A DNA stretch of 64,000 bases from Arenibacter arenosicollis (lineage in GTDB: Bacteria; Bacteroidota; Bacteroidia; Flavobacteriales; Flavobacteriaceae). The translations under genes and the position numbers were made by a program. Below, piece after piece: positions 7,860 through 17,572 of this stretch; the stretch's first letter is position 1, and each line of letters begins with the position of its first letter. The stretch spans positions 248,001-312,000 of the forward strand of contig NZ_JACLHY010000001.1 in NCBI RefSeq assembly GCF_014397245.1, given 5' to 3'. The notes beneath the pieces are model-generated. The model saw only the letters and a list, made by a program, of their open reading frames with translations. It was not told the DNA's origin and searched no databases.

Positions 7860-9440
7860 TTATTTCTTGTTTACCAAGTCCATTAGATCAACATCATTGC
7901 CCAAAAGAACCTCTGTGGGGTTTATCCTTCCTTTTAGCGGTCCGTTTTCCAACTTTAAAACCCCTCTTGGGCAAACTGCGGAACAAATACCGCAACCTAC
8001 GCAGCTAGATCTAATTATATTTTCTCCTTTTTGGGCGTAGGCCCTAACATCTATACCCTGTTCGCAATAAGTAGAGCAATTACCGCAGGAAATGCATTGA
8101 CCTCCATTGGTGGTAATCCTAAAGCGCGACTTAAACCGCTGAACAAACCCCAAATAAGCCGCTAAGGGGCAGCCAAATCTACACCATACCCTATTTCCAA
8201 AAATTGGATAGAACCCGGTACCGATTACTCCGGCGAAAAAGGCACCAATCAACAGACTATAGGCACTTTGTACACTCTGCGTTTTTAAACCCAAGACCGT
8301 ACTGGACTCCGTAAAGAAACTGTAGAGCGTCATCAAGGTCATTCCCACCGCAAAGACCAATACACTGTGCACCAACCACCTTTCCACTTTCCATGAAAAT
8401 AAGGATTTGCTGGAATGCTGTCTATAGGGATCACCCAAGGTCTCTGCCAATCCGCCACAGCCACAGACCCAGGAACAATACCATCGTTTCCCAAAAAAGT
8501 AGACCATAACGGGCACGATCACCAAAGTAAGTACAATGCCCCAAACCAGAATAAAGAGACCTATTCCACCACTGTTCAACAAGGACTTTAGATTCCATTG
8601 GAAAAAGAAATCGTAATCTAAAGGAAAGGCATTCTTAAAATCGTAATACGGCATCTGAAGGCGCACCATTATTTCCGGAATCAGAAAGGCAAAGACAATT
8701 TGAAAGAACAATACAGATGTAGTCCGCACCATTTGGTACATATTATGCCTGTATTTAATATACATTCTAACAGCCATAACAGTCATTACGGTACAATACA
8801 TAAATCCGTAAACAAACCAATGTCCAGCAGCATTTCCACTTAAAAATTCACTGATCGGGTCTACGAGATACGTCCAATTTACCGCATATTCGGAACGAAA
8901 GTACAGCACCAAATAAAAGGAAACCAAAAAAACGAAGACCATCCAGGCAATCCATCCCCTATTGGTGGCATTCTCATGGTAGATGCCATTATTTTTAATT
9001 CCTTTTTGGCCCAACAAAACTACATCGGGAATAATAAAAAGTAGTGCTCCCAATATTCCCAAGCCAAAGGTCAGGAACCACATTAGCCCCTTGTTTTCCA
9101 CTATAAAACCTCTGCCAGAGACTTTGCCCACTGCTGCAGCCATGTCATGCGGACCAGTATAGATGACCTTTTTGTACTCCATATTCTTTCTATGTTGGGT
9201 ATTGGCAGTCTCAAGTGCACTGGTGATTTTAGGTGATAGGGAATGCATACCGCTGAACTCCTTGCCCACCACATTTTTCTCCATTTCCTGAATGAAAATT
9301 TCACTGGAAATGCCCTTTTCCTGTAGTACTTTATCGAATGTTGCGGAGCTTAATTCAAACTGACCAACGAATGGAAGAATTGTAAATATGATTAGACCGA
9401 TTAGAAAAATGAAGAGCCCGATTTTTTTTATTATTTGCAT
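7860..9440 (-). CDS. Membrane polyferredoxin (NosR/NapH-like 4Fe-4S protein)
   Basis: A 526-aa protein with an N-terminal membrane anchor (about 8-28), further helices near 125-150, 168-190 and 205-240 and through 290-400, and C-terminal iron-sulfur motifs. Between helices lie 'WCSWVCGCGG' and 'WCRFGCPLAAYLG', the CxxxC and CxxxCP-type pairs of the NapH/NosR/CcoG group. The end carries two 4Fe-4S ferredoxin motifs: CISCGNCSTYC from about residue 449 and CVGCGICSAVCP from about 482. It would pass electrons across or along the inner membrane. It starts 9 bases after the FAD oxidoreductase stop, so the two likely form one electron-transfer module. The physiological partner is not evident. Confidence 0.85.
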   Translation of the reverse strand: MQIIKKIGLFIFLIGLIIFTILPFVGQFELSSATFDKVLQEKGISSEIFIQEMEKNVVGKEFSGMHSLSPKITSALETANTQHRKNMEYKKVIYTGPHDMAAAVGKVSGRGFIVENKGLMWFLTFGLGILGALLFIIPDVVLLGQKGIKNNGIYHENATNRGWIAWMVFVFLVSFYLVLYFRSEYAVNWTYLVDPISEFLSGNAAGHWFVYGFMYCTVMTVMAVRMYIKYRHNMYQMVRTTSVLFFQIVFAFLIPEIMVRLQMPYYDFKNAFPLDYDFFFQWNLKSLLNSGGIGLFILVWGIVLTLVIVPVMVYFFGKRWYCSWVCGCGGLAETLGDPYRQHSSKSLFSWKVERWLVHSVLVFAVGMTLMTLYSFFTESSTVLGLKTQSVQSAYSLLIGAFFAGVIGTGFYPIFGNRVWCRFGCPLAAYLGFVQRFKSRFRITTNGGQCISCGNCSTYCEQGIDVRAYAQKGENIIRSSCVGCGICSAVCPRGVLKLENGPLKGRINPTEVLLGNDVDLMDLVNKK

Positions 9441-9449
9441 CTTAAAATC

Positions 9450-10796
9450 TTATACGTTGCTAAAAATTCGTTTCCAACTTTTCTTTTTGGGGGTAATGTT
9501 CGTACCAAACTCGACGTTATAATGGGATATAATGGCTTTCTCGTATTGGGCGTAAAATTCCGGATCAAAATTGGCATCCCTCAGATATTCCATTACGTAG
9601 TCCATTGTTCTTTCCTCTGTAAGCCATCGATCTAAAATTTCATGGCGCATCCTAATTCCGAAGGTATTGATACCCAAGAGCTGTTTGGTGTCCTTATGAA
9701 AGGCAATGGTAACACATATTTTTTCCTTTGGATGACGCCAATGAAAATGCTGTTCATGGTCCTTTTTGGACCTATCACTAAACACCCATCCATAGGTTTG
9801 ATATTCTATATCCAAAAACTTTGCGGAATTAAACCAATGGCCTGGTTTATAAGCCCTTTTCCTGCCACATATGGTCTGTGCCAAAGCCTCGCCCATCATT
9901 CTACCCGTATACCATACGGCCTCTACCGGCCTACGATTGCCAATAGCCTCATGTTGCTCCGCGCAATCCCCAATAGCATATATATCAGCTATATTGGTTT
10001 CCAAAAAGTTATTGACCTTAACCCCTTTGCCCAGTTCGATTCCAGAGCCCTCCAAAAAATCGATATTTGGGGTAACGCCAGCTGTTAACCCTACCACATT
10101 ACATGGGATAGTTTCACCTTTATCAGTAACTACGGCCTTTGCCCATCCATCTTCATCCGCAACAATTTCCTTGAGATTAGTATCCAATTTTAGGTCAATG
10201 TGATGCTCCAAAATGTGCTCATTGATCATTTGCGATTCACCTGAGGGCAGGACACCATCCCAAAAACTCTTTTCACGCACCAAAAAAGTCACTGGAATAT
10301 CCCTGCTTCTGAGCATTTCCGCCAACTCTATTCCTATTAACCCTCCACCAACGATTACCGCTCTTTTACAAACTTCCTTATTGGGCGCATTGGCTTCCAG
10401 CAGTTCCAAATCCTGTTTGGAATACAAGCCTTGGACTCCTTTCAAATCCTGGCCGGGCCATCCAAATTTATTGGATTTGGAACCAGTAGCTATTATCAGT
10501 TTATCGTATCCAATTTCCTCGGAACCCTTTAACAGCAATCTTTTATTGGCCGTATCCACCTTAGTAACATAACCGTTGACCAAATCCAATCTGTTTTTCT
10601 TCCAGAACCAATTCTCGTACGGCTGTGTATGCTCAAACTTCATATGCCCCATATAAACATACATTAATGCTGTTCTCGAGAAAAAATACTTGCTCTCTGG
10701 GGAAATAATGGTGATTTTTTTGCCGGAAAGCTTTCGAATATGGCGTGCTGCCGTAATACCCGAAATTCCATTACCAATAATAACAATGTGTTCCAT
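9450..10796 (-). CDS. FAD/NAD(P)-dependent oxidoreductase
   Basis: A 448-aa pyridine-nucleotide-disulfide-type oxidoreductase. The FAD-binding GNGISGITAARHI is at residues 8-20; the second Rossmann motif VGGGLIGIELAEML is near 149; the C-terminal FAD motif is YAIGDCAEQ. The N-terminal half resembles NADH oxidase or nitrite reductase large-subunit flavodomains, but there is no redox-active CxxxxC. The last hundred or so residues (rich in His, Trp and Tyr: 'HFHWRHPKEK') form an extra C-terminal domain. It is the first gene of a two-gene operon with the membrane polyferredoxin, so it probably feeds electrons from NAD(P)H into it or draws from it. Confidence 0.85.
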   Translation of the reverse strand: MEHIVIIGNGISGITAARHIRKLSGKKITIISPESKYFFSRTALMYVYMGHMKFEHTQPYENWFWKKNRLDLVNGYVTKVDTANKRLLLKGSEEIGYDKLIIATGSKSNKFGWPGQDLKGVQGLYSKQDLELLEANAPNKEVCKRAVIVGGGLIGIELAEMLRSRDIPVTFLVREKSFWDGVLPSGESQMINEHILEHHIDLKLDTNLKEIVADEDGWAKAVVTDKGETIPCNVVGLTAGVTPNIDFLEGSGIELGKGVKVNNFLETNIADIYAIGDCAEQHEAIGNRRPVEAVWYTGRMMGEALAQTICGRKRAYKPGHWFNSAKFLDIEYQTYGWVFSDRSKKDHEQHFHWRHPKEKICVTIAFHKDTKQLLGINTFGIRMRHEILDRWLTEERTMDYVMEYLRDANFDPEFYAQYEKAIISHYNVEFGTNITPKKKSWKRIFSNV

Positions 10797-10998
10797 AGGT
10801 CTTTGGTTGTTGCGTAATCTGTCGCACCTAAAGATAATAACTTAATGGTTTGACTCTAATTTAGATTTATTTAACACAATTAAGGCTCCATGGCCACAGG
10901 CAGAAAATGAAAGATACACCCAGAAATTGGCTATATGGGATTTACAAATTTATCTGCAGCCCGGATACTGCAAATTAATTATAGTCTTGAAGAATAAA

Positions 10999-12045
10999 TT
11001 ACTTGTTTGCTTTTTCCAGTGTAAAGGAAAATTCAGATCCTATATCGAGGACGCTTTCCACATAAATTTTTTCGTTATGTGCCTCTATAATATGTTTTAC
11101 AATTGCCAAGCCCAAGCCAGACCCGCCTTCTGCCCTACTTCCACTTTTATCGACCCTATAAAACCTTTCGAAAATACGGGCGAGGTTTTGTTTGGAAATA
11201 CCCTCCCCATTGTCGGTCACCCGAATTATGACCTTATTTTTAATCAAGTTCTCCACACTTACCTCAGTGGTACCGTTCTGCTGTCCATATTTAATGGAAT
11301 TAACCAGCAAATTGGTGATTACCTGTTGTATTTTTTCCTTATCCCCCTTAACATAGATTGGATTTTTATAATCCATATCAAAGGTTAAGGTAATGTTCTT
11401 CTTTGCAGCCTTCATTTCCAAAAGATCAAAAACATTCTGGAAAAGTTCCAGAATATTAAAATCCTCTATCTCCAAATTCAGGTCCCCTACTTCCAATTTG
11501 GTAATTAGATCCAGATCCTTAACAATATAAATAAGTCGCTCCACACCCTTACCGGCCCGTTGAAGATACTTTTTTCTTAGACTTTTATCATCCATGGCAC
11601 CATCCAACAAAGTTAGAATGTAACCTTGTACCGTAAACAATGGTGTTTTTAATTCATGGGAAACGTTACCCAAAAAGTCTTTTCTGTATTCCTCACGGAT
11701 CTTTAAGGTGTCTATTTCAATCTTTTTATCCTTGGCAAACTTTTCTATTTCATCTGTCAAGGTTCGCATATCTGTAGTAATGGTCTTGGATGCCAAAGAG
11801 GTGGACTCCAGTAGAGCAACATCGTTGTATATACGCTCAATTTTACGGTAGATAAATTTTTCTACCCTCAACTGTACTACGAAAAATGATAAAAGGGAGG
11901 AAGTTAAGGCAACAACAACCAAAAGTGACCAATCCATAGCACCTCTATTCCACAAAAATACCCCTAAAACTAAGCTTAGTAGAAACGAAATTAGAATTGC
12001 GGAACGAAGGGCAAATCGATATGATTTTTTTATCCTCGTGGTCAT
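10999..12045 (-). CDS. Sensor histidine kinase (PhoR-like)
   Basis: A 348-aa kinase with two membrane helices close together (about 13-32 and 38-58) and almost no periplasmic loop. A coiled linker follows, then the H-box with phosphoacceptor His130 in SHELKTPLF, the N-box NLLVNSIKYG, the G1 box DNGEGI and the G2 box GSGLGLAIVK. The lack of a sensor loop is typical of PhoR-like kinases that sense through partners. Its start overlaps the response-regulator stop by one base (TAATG), so the pair is coupled. Assignment to phosphate sensing rests on overall architecture only. Confidence 0.88.
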   Translation of the reverse strand: MTTRIKKSYRFALRSAILISFLLSLVLGVFLWNRGAMDWSLLVVVALTSSLLSFFVVQLRVEKFIYRKIERIYNDVALLESTSLASKTITTDMRTLTDEIEKFAKDKKIEIDTLKIREEYRKDFLGNVSHELKTPLFTVQGYILTLLDGAMDDKSLRKKYLQRAGKGVERLIYIVKDLDLITKLEVGDLNLEIEDFNILELFQNVFDLLEMKAAKKNITLTFDMDYKNPIYVKGDKEKIQQVITNLLVNSIKYGQQNGTTEVSVENLIKNKVIIRVTDNGEGISKQNLARIFERFYRVDKSGSRAEGGSGLGLAIVKHIIEAHNEKIYVESVLDIGSEFSFTLEKANK

Positions 12046-12731
12046 TATAATACAAACTTATACCCTACCCCTTTTACAGTTTTAAAGTGATCATCCCCAA
12101 TTTTTTCGCGAAGCTTTCTAATATGGACATCGATGGTTCTACCCCCCACAACTACCTCATTGCCCCAAACTTTATCCAAGATTACCTCTCTTTTAAATAC
12201 TTTATTTGGCTTGGAGGTCAATAGTGCCAATAGCTCAAACTCTTTTCTAGGAAGAACAATTTCCTCACCTTTATTAATGATTTTGTACTCCTCCCTATTT
12301 ATAACTATTTCACCTACCTTAAAGATATCCTCTACCTCCTGTTCCTCGTTCTTTAGTCTTCTTAGCAGAGCCTTTACTTTGCTGACCAAAACCTTTGGCT
12401 TAATAGGCTTTGTAATGTAATCATCAGCACCCGCATCAAATCCTGCCATTTGCGAATAGTCCTCGCCCCTTGCAGTTAGAAAGGTAATTAAAGTATCCTC
12501 CAAGCCTTCGGTTCTGCGAATGATCTCGCAGGCTTCAATACCGTCCATTTCGGGCATCATTACGTCTAAAATAATCAAGTGGGGCTTTTTCTTTTTTGCC
12601 TTGGCAACACCTTCCATACCATTTTTGGCGGTAATTACTTCATACCCCTCAGCAGATAAATTATAACCTACAATTTCCAGAATATCCGGTTCATCATCAA
12701 CCAAAAGTATCTTAATGTCCTTTTTTTTCAT
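12045..12731 (-). CDS. OmpR/PhoB-family response regulator
   Basis: A 228-aa two-domain regulator. The receiver has acidic residues DDE at 12-14, phosphoacceptor Asp56 in LIILDVMMPEMDG, and the conserved Lys in DYITKPIKP. A winged-helix DNA-binding domain occupies about 130-228 and ends VKGVGYKF, typical of the OmpR family. It is the first gene of the two-gene regulator operon and faces away from the lipoprotein and TonB-receptor genes at 13066, which are plausible targets by position. A TACTTTTG -7 element lies about 150 bases upstream. Confidence 0.92.
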   Translation of the reverse strand: MKKKDIKILLVDDEPDILEIVGYNLSAEGYEVITAKNGMEGVAKAKKKKPHLIILDVMMPEMDGIEACEIIRRTEGLEDTLITFLTARGEDYSQMAGFDAGADDYITKPIKPKVLVSKVKALLRRLKNEEQEVEDIFKVGEIVINREEYKIINKGEEIVLPRKEFELLALLTSKPNKVFKREVILDKVWGNEVVVGGRTIDVHIRKLREKIGDDHFKTVKGVGYKFVL

Positions 12732-13065
12732 GCCTTAATTTTTATGGTCTTTAAGTGGTCAGCTGTAACCAGTGTCTGAATTGGAAGTGATGCTACAATT
12801 AAAAATACGCAATTCCAATACAATTTATGATCATTTACAACATGCCCGCCAAACCTTAATATTTATTGGTTTTCCGAGCCAAAAGTAAAGATAATACTAT
12901 TACATGAAACCTCTTAACATGGATTTAATATAGTAACCTTTAAATAACATTAAGCCAACAAACTATTAATCTGAGGGTAACAGGACTTTTACAGTTAGGT
13001 AATTAATTTGCCATGTTTAAATATAACAAGTGAACTCAAAAATGAAACCAAAAAATTCAGTTGAA
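12732..13065. other. Divergent intergenic region with promoter candidates
   Basis: About 330 AT-rich bases between the response regulator and the lipoprotein. The minus strand has TACTTTTG at 12880-12887, matching TAnnTTTG. On the plus side 'TTAATTTG' near 13009 is one mismatch from the same element. I see no RNA gene and no convincing operator; short TAACAT-type repeats occur near 12915 and 12945 but are not regular. Confidence 0.45.
12880..12887 (-). promoter_or_regulatory. Candidate -7 element for the two-component operon
   Basis: Minus-strand TACTTTTG fits the TAnnTTTG consensus. A TTTC about 20 bases upstream is a weak -33 match. The same octamer occurs before the arg leader and the LuxE-like gene. 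Confidence 0.35.
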
Positions 13066-14484
13066 ATGAAAAAACTTTTATTATCCGCATTGGCCATAAG
13101 CGCATTGGCTTTTACATCTTGTACTAACGATGACGAACCGCCAATAGCCGATGTTGTTGCTACCTGTAATGACGGAATTCAAAACCAAGGAGAATCTGGT
13201 GTCGACTGTGGAGGACCTAACTGTCAGCCATGTACTGTAGCCACTGCAACATGTGAAGATGGTATTCAAAATGGAGATGAGACAGGAGTGGACGTAGGTG
13301 GTTCCTGTGCCGAAATCATTACGATTTCCGGAGAAATAAGCGCCGACACAACATGGTCTGCAGACAATATATATGTATTGGCAGGAAAAGTTGTTGTTGG
13401 CGTTGGAAAAACATTGACCATTGAGCCAGGTACCATTATAAAAGGTAAGCCAGGTTCAGGATCTTTGGCATCTGCACTAATTGTACAAAGAGGGTCCACC
13501 ATTATGGCCAACGGTACTGCTGCTAAGCCAATTATATTTACTGCCGAGGCCGATAACATAGGTGTTGGACAGACAGCTGGAACCAATTTGGACCATAATC
13601 AAAGAGGACTTTGGGGCGGACTAATTGTTTTGGGAAGAGCTACCGGGTCTTTTAAAGGTGATGTTACCCAAGTACAGATCGAAGGAATTCCTGCCGATGA
13701 TACTTTTGGACTTTACGGTCCTGGAGATGCTTTGAACGATGCTGATAGCTCAGGAGAATTGGAGTATATCTCCATACGTCATGGAGGTGCCTTGATCGGT
13801 GAAGGTAACGAGATCAACGGCCTTACTTTAGGTTCTGTGGGAAGTGGCACTAAGATAGAAAACATTGAAGTTGTTGCCAATGTTGATGATGGTATAGAAT
13901 TTTTTGGAGGAACTGTAAACACAAAGAATCTATTGGTATGGGCTCAAGGTGACGATGCTTTGGATATTGATCAAGCCTATTCTGGAACTATAGACAATGC
14001 TGTAGTAATTTCAGGTGAAGCTTCTGATCATGCTTTTGAAATAGATGGTCCAGAAGGTTCCATAACAGGTTCTTTCACCCTTCAGAACGCAACTATTTTT
14101 GGGAGCGCAACAGCCGCTGATGGTGAATATGCAGATTATAGAAGTAATGCCATGGGAACTACCAAAAACATCTACGCCCTTGGATTCCAAGATGGAAAAG
14201 ATGTGGAATTGGACGCCAATGATGTAGCCCAAAACTTCTTGGATGGCAAATTGACATTCGAAGCTTGGCAAGTTGTAGGCTTTAACAACAGTATTTTCGC
14301 TGAAAAAGTTAAAAAGGATGACGCTGGAAACGATGTGGAATCAAAAATAATCTTAACTCCTACATTTACCGAAAGAGCTGCTGACTGGACCACCCAAGTT
14401 ACCGCTGGTGCCCAAACGGTAGGTGCAGACCTTACCGTATTTTCCTGGACATATGCAAGTGCTAAATCGGGTTTAGGTTTCTAA
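13066..14484 (+). CDS. Secreted beta-helix-like lipoprotein
   Basis: From the ATG at 13066 the protein is 472 aa, MKKLLLSALAISALAFTSC, a lipoprotein signal with Cys19. A GTG at 13030 and an ATG at 13042 lie in frame but would only add charged residues before the signal. After the lipobox come two cysteine motifs of the NDGIQN-G-E-GVD type. The first is complete (DCGGPNCQPC); the second is degenerate (VDVGGSC). The remaining ~370 residues are Gly/Ile/Asp-rich with turns such as 'GTIIKGKPGSGSLASALIVQRGSTIMANGTAAKPIIFTA', which look like a right-handed parallel beta-helix. It probably sits on the outer membrane and works with the adjacent TonB receptor. Ligand unknown. Confidence 0.72.
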   Translation: MKKLLLSALAISALAFTSCTNDDEPPIADVVATCNDGIQNQGESGVDCGGPNCQPCTVATATCEDGIQNGDETGVDVGGSCAEIITISGEISADTTWSADNIYVLAGKVVVGVGKTLTIEPGTIIKGKPGSGSLASALIVQRGSTIMANGTAAKPIIFTAEADNIGVGQTAGTNLDHNQRGLWGGLIVLGRATGSFKGDVTQVQIEGIPADDTFGLYGPGDALNDADSSGELEYISIRHGGALIGEGNEINGLTLGSVGSGTKIENIEVVANVDDGIEFFGGTVNTKNLLVWAQGDDALDIDQAYSGTIDNAVVISGEASDHAFEIDGPEGSITGSFTLQNATIFGSATAADGEYADYRSNAMGTTKNIYALGFQDGKDVELDANDVAQNFLDGKLTFEAWQVVGFNNSIFAEKVKKDDAGNDVESKIILTPTFTERAADWTTQVTAGAQTVGADLTVFSWTYASAKSGLGF

Positions 14485-14517
14485 GAGAAACAATACACCC
14501 CTTTAAAATAACAACCG

Positions 14518-14543
14518 TGCTCGCCCAAATTTAATGGCGGGCA
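14518..14543 (+). other. Intercistronic hairpin
   Basis: TGCTCGCC and GGCGGGCA pair around a 10-base loop with one G-T wobble. It lies between the lipoprotein and TonB receptor genes. Only TTTGGTTT follows, so it may be an attenuator or an mRNA stability element, not a full terminator. Confidence 0.45.
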
Positions 14544-14576
14544 TTTGGTTTATTACGATTTAACTATCAATTACTT

Positions 14577-17405
14577 ATGAAATATTCACTTAGACTTTCA
14601 ACTTTCACTTTTTTTATTTTTCAACTCATTTTTTCACAAACTGGCGAGGTAACGGGATCACTAATCGATGCCGATTTTCAAGACCCTGTACCCTTTGCCA
14701 ATATTTTAGTCAAAGGCACCACCATAGGTACCACCTCTGATTTTGATGGTAATTACAAACTAAGCCTTGAAGAAGGCACCCACACCCTTTCTTTTTCTTT
14801 CCTAGGTTACAAAACCGTGGAAATTACCAATGTGGTCATTAAGGCCAACGAGGTAACCAATGTAAACGTTACTATGGAAACCCTGGCCGAAGGCCTAGAC
14901 GAAGTAGTGATAACCGTAAGCGTTAAAAAGAATACGGAAACAGCTGTATTGGGTATACAAAAAAAAGCCGTTAACCTTTTGGACGGACTATCTGCCGAAG
15001 CCTTCAAAAAAACGGGCTCAAGTGATGTGGCCAGTGCCATAAAATCTGTACCTGGAGTATCTGTCCAAGGCGGTAAATATGTCTATGTTAGGGGACTAGG
15101 GGATCGCTATACCAAATCTATTTTGAACGGAGTGGATATACCAGGTCTGGATCCAGATAGGAATACTATTCAGTTGGATATTTTTCCCACCAATATCATA
15201 GACAATATCTTGGTCCTTAAATCTGCGTCTGCAGATCTACCCGCCGATTTTACAGGTGGTATTGTAAACATTGTAACCAAGGATTACCCCACTAAAAAAG
15301 AACACAGTATTTCCTTAAGTGGTAATTATAATCCGGACATGCACTTTAATGAAAACTATTTGGACTACAAAGGCAGTTCCACAGATTTCCTAGGTTTTGA
15401 CAATGGTAACCGCGCTGTTCCCATTAACCGCAATCAGGATATCCCCAACACTTTTGAGTACAATCCTTTATTAACGGCCATTACCAAAAAGTTTAATCCT
15501 GTGTTATCGGCCATGAAGGCAAATAGTGCCATGGACTACAGCTTTGGATTCACAACGGGCAACCAATACAATGTGGGTGAAGGTGAAAACAGATTGGGGT
15601 TTTTAGCCTCTGTTTCATATAAAAACAGCACCACTTTCTACGAAGGTGCGGAGAACAACTTCTACAGAAGAAATTCTGACACTTCCGTTTTTGAATTGGA
15701 AACCGACAGGACCCAAACTGGGGATTTGGGTAGAAATAATGTTTTGGTAAGTGGGTTATTGGGTACTTCTTTCAAGACCGAAAAATCCAAATACAAACTA
15801 AATATCCTTCACCTACAGAACGGGGAATCTACGGCAGGTTATTTTAGCCAAACCCTTAACTTTTCGGATTTTGTAAATTTCTCCAAAGACAACCTGGAAT
15901 ATACCCAACGGGCCATCACCAACGCATTGCTTAGTGGAATACATTCCAGCGAAGATGCCTCATGGACAACGGAATGGGCACTTTCTCCTACCCTATCCAA
16001 AATTCAGGACAAAGACATTAGAACAACTTCTTTCAGGGTAGAGGACGGAGTATATTCAATTCCACAGAACAACCAGCCAAAAAGGATCTGGAGAGATTTG
16101 GAAGAGATCAATGCCGTTGCAAAACTAGATCTTACCAAAAAATATGACTTCTTGGAAAAAGATGCCAAATTAAAATTTGGTGCCTATAGCTCTTACAAGA
16201 CCAGAGATTTTAGCATTTTAAACTTTGAAATAGAGAACAATGCCCAAACCACTAAATTCAATGGTGTTGCAGACAACATCCTCTTGGATGAAAACCTGTG
16301 GACAGTTAACAACAACTCTGGCTCCTATATTGATCCGGACATCTCTATAGCAGAACCAGCCAATACCTTTGAAGCAGTACAACAAAATATTGCAGGTTAC
16401 GTATCCAATGAATTTAAATTGGGTGAAAAATTACGCACCATACTTGGTTTGAGGATTGAAAAGTTCGAATCCCGATATACCGGGGAAGACAATAAGGATA
16501 TTAATGACCCTCAAAAGGTTACTTATGACAACGAAACCATTATAGATAAGTTAGACCTTTTCCCCACAGCCAATTTAATCTATGAACTAACAGAAGATGT
16601 GAATTTAAGGGGGTCTTTTTCCAGGACAACGGCAAGACCTTCCTTTAAGGAAGCTTCCATTGCCAAGATTTTTGATCCTTTATCCAACAATACCTTCATT
16701 GGTAATATTGATTTGGACCCAACCTACATTAACAATTTCGATTTTAGGGTGGAATGGTTTGGTGAAAGTGCAGAGATGATCGCATTGAGCAGCTTTTATA
16801 AAAAATTCACCGACCCCATTGAACTTACGTACTTTGAGTCTTCTTCGGACAACTTCACCCCTCAAAACTTGGGTGATGCCGACGTAGTTGGATTGGAGTT
16901 CGAATTAAGGAAAAATTTAGGTTTCATAGCGCCACCCCTTCAGAATTTTAGCTTTAATGTAAATACCTCAATCATAAAATCGACCCAAATCTATAGCGAA
17001 AGTGAGCGTAACCTAAGAACGCTTGGACTTAGGGATGGTGAAACCTTGGGCAATGATAGGGAGTTGCAGGGACAGTCTCCTTTCCTTATCAATTCCGGTT
17101 TAAATTATGAGGGAGCCGAAAACGGCATCCAAATGGGCATGAACTACAATGTACAGGGAAAAACATTGCAGGTGGTTGGTAACGGTTTTGTACCGGATGT
17201 ATATACCATGCCTTTTCACAATTTAAACTTTAACTTCTCCAAGAGTTTTGGCGAAAACCAAAATCAGACCGTAAGTTTTAAAATAAGCAATCTTTTGGAC
17301 GATGATGTTGAAAGCGAGTATGAATCCTACAGGGCTCAAAATCAGACCTTCTCAAAAAGAAGTCCTGGTAGGTCATTCTCCTTAGGATATAATATAAAAT
17401 TCTAG
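14577..17405 (+). CDS. TonB-dependent outer-membrane receptor
   Basis: A 942-aa protein: signal peptide (about 1-20, ending IFSQ), a carboxypeptidase-regulatory-like beta domain (about 24-110, 'GSLIDADFQDPVPFANILVKGTTIGTTSDFDGNYKLSL'), a plug domain (about 125-235, 'AIKSVPGVSVQGGKYVYVRGLGDRYTKSILNGVDIPGLDP'), then the barrel, ending in the aromatic outer-membrane signature SFSLGYNIKF. It imports a substrate across the outer membrane using TonB energy. The lipoprotein 93 bases upstream is likely its surface partner, and the two-component system next door a possible regulator. It is not of the SusC subtype: no SusD partner is present. Confidence 0.93.
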   Translation: MKYSLRLSTFTFFIFQLIFSQTGEVTGSLIDADFQDPVPFANILVKGTTIGTTSDFDGNYKLSLEEGTHTLSFSFLGYKTVEITNVVIKANEVTNVNVTMETLAEGLDEVVITVSVKKNTETAVLGIQKKAVNLLDGLSAEAFKKTGSSDVASAIKSVPGVSVQGGKYVYVRGLGDRYTKSILNGVDIPGLDPDRNTIQLDIFPTNIIDNILVLKSASADLPADFTGGIVNIVTKDYPTKKEHSISLSGNYNPDMHFNENYLDYKGSSTDFLGFDNGNRAVPINRNQDIPNTFEYNPLLTAITKKFNPVLSAMKANSAMDYSFGFTTGNQYNVGEGENRLGFLASVSYKNSTTFYEGAENNFYRRNSDTSVFELETDRTQTGDLGRNNVLVSGLLGTSFKTEKSKYKLNILHLQNGESTAGYFSQTLNFSDFVNFSKDNLEYTQRAITNALLSGIHSSEDASWTTEWALSPTLSKIQDKDIRTTSFRVEDGVYSIPQNNQPKRIWRDLEEINAVAKLDLTKKYDFLEKDAKLKFGAYSSYKTRDFSILNFEIENNAQTTKFNGVADNILLDENLWTVNNNSGSYIDPDISIAEPANTFEAVQQNIAGYVSNEFKLGEKLRTILGLRIEKFESRYTGEDNKDINDPQKVTYDNETIIDKLDLFPTANLIYELTEDVNLRGSFSRTTARPSFKEASIAKIFDPLSNNTFIGNIDLDPTYINNFDFRVEWFGESAEMIALSSFYKKFTDPIELTYFESSSDNFTPQNLGDADVVGLEFELRKNLGFIAPPLQNFSFNVNTSIIKSTQIYSESERNLRTLGLRDGETLGNDRELQGQSPFLINSGLNYEGAENGIQMGMNYNVQGKTLQVVGNGFVPDVYTMPFHNLNFNFSKSFGENQNQTVSFKISNLLDDDVESEYESYRAQNQTFSKRSPGRSFSLGYNIKF

Positions 17406-17424
17406 AAACTTTTTTTATCTTAAT

Positions 17425-17475
17425 AAAAAAGAGGCCGAATTCTTTGTTTCTTAACATAGAACTTGGCCTCTTTTT
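17425..17475 (+). terminator. Intrinsic terminator after the TonB receptor
   Basis: AAAAAAGAGGCC pairs with GGCCTCTTTTT across a 28-base loop that can fold further (GAATTC / GAAC-type pairing), and a T-run follows. It is 20 bases past the receptor stop. Confidence 0.8.
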
Positions 17476-17537
17476 GCATTTCATCGAATATTCTCGTATA
17501 AAATTAGATGCCACTAACGTGCTGCGCTTAAAATTAT

Positions 17538-17550
17538 TACATTTACGGTA
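17538..17550 (+). promoter_or_regulatory. Shared upstream motif TACATTTACGGTA
   Basis: TACATTTAC-G-GTA ends 22 bases before the ATG of the first T9SS mini-protein. The same 13-mer with one change (TACATTTACTGTA) lies at the same place before the second one. TACATTTA is one base off the TAnnTTTG promoter element. Confidence 0.45.
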
Positions 17551-17572
17551 TATTATTTGTTGTTAAGTGTCT

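Noticed and set aside
9642-10088. Plus-strand 148-aa frame opposite the FAD oxidoreductase
   Set aside because: Antisense shadow of a clearly coding gene, without its own domain.
14518-14543. Hairpin as a terminator between lipoprotein and TonB receptor
   Set aside because: No proper T-run follows; listed only as an intercistronic hairpin.
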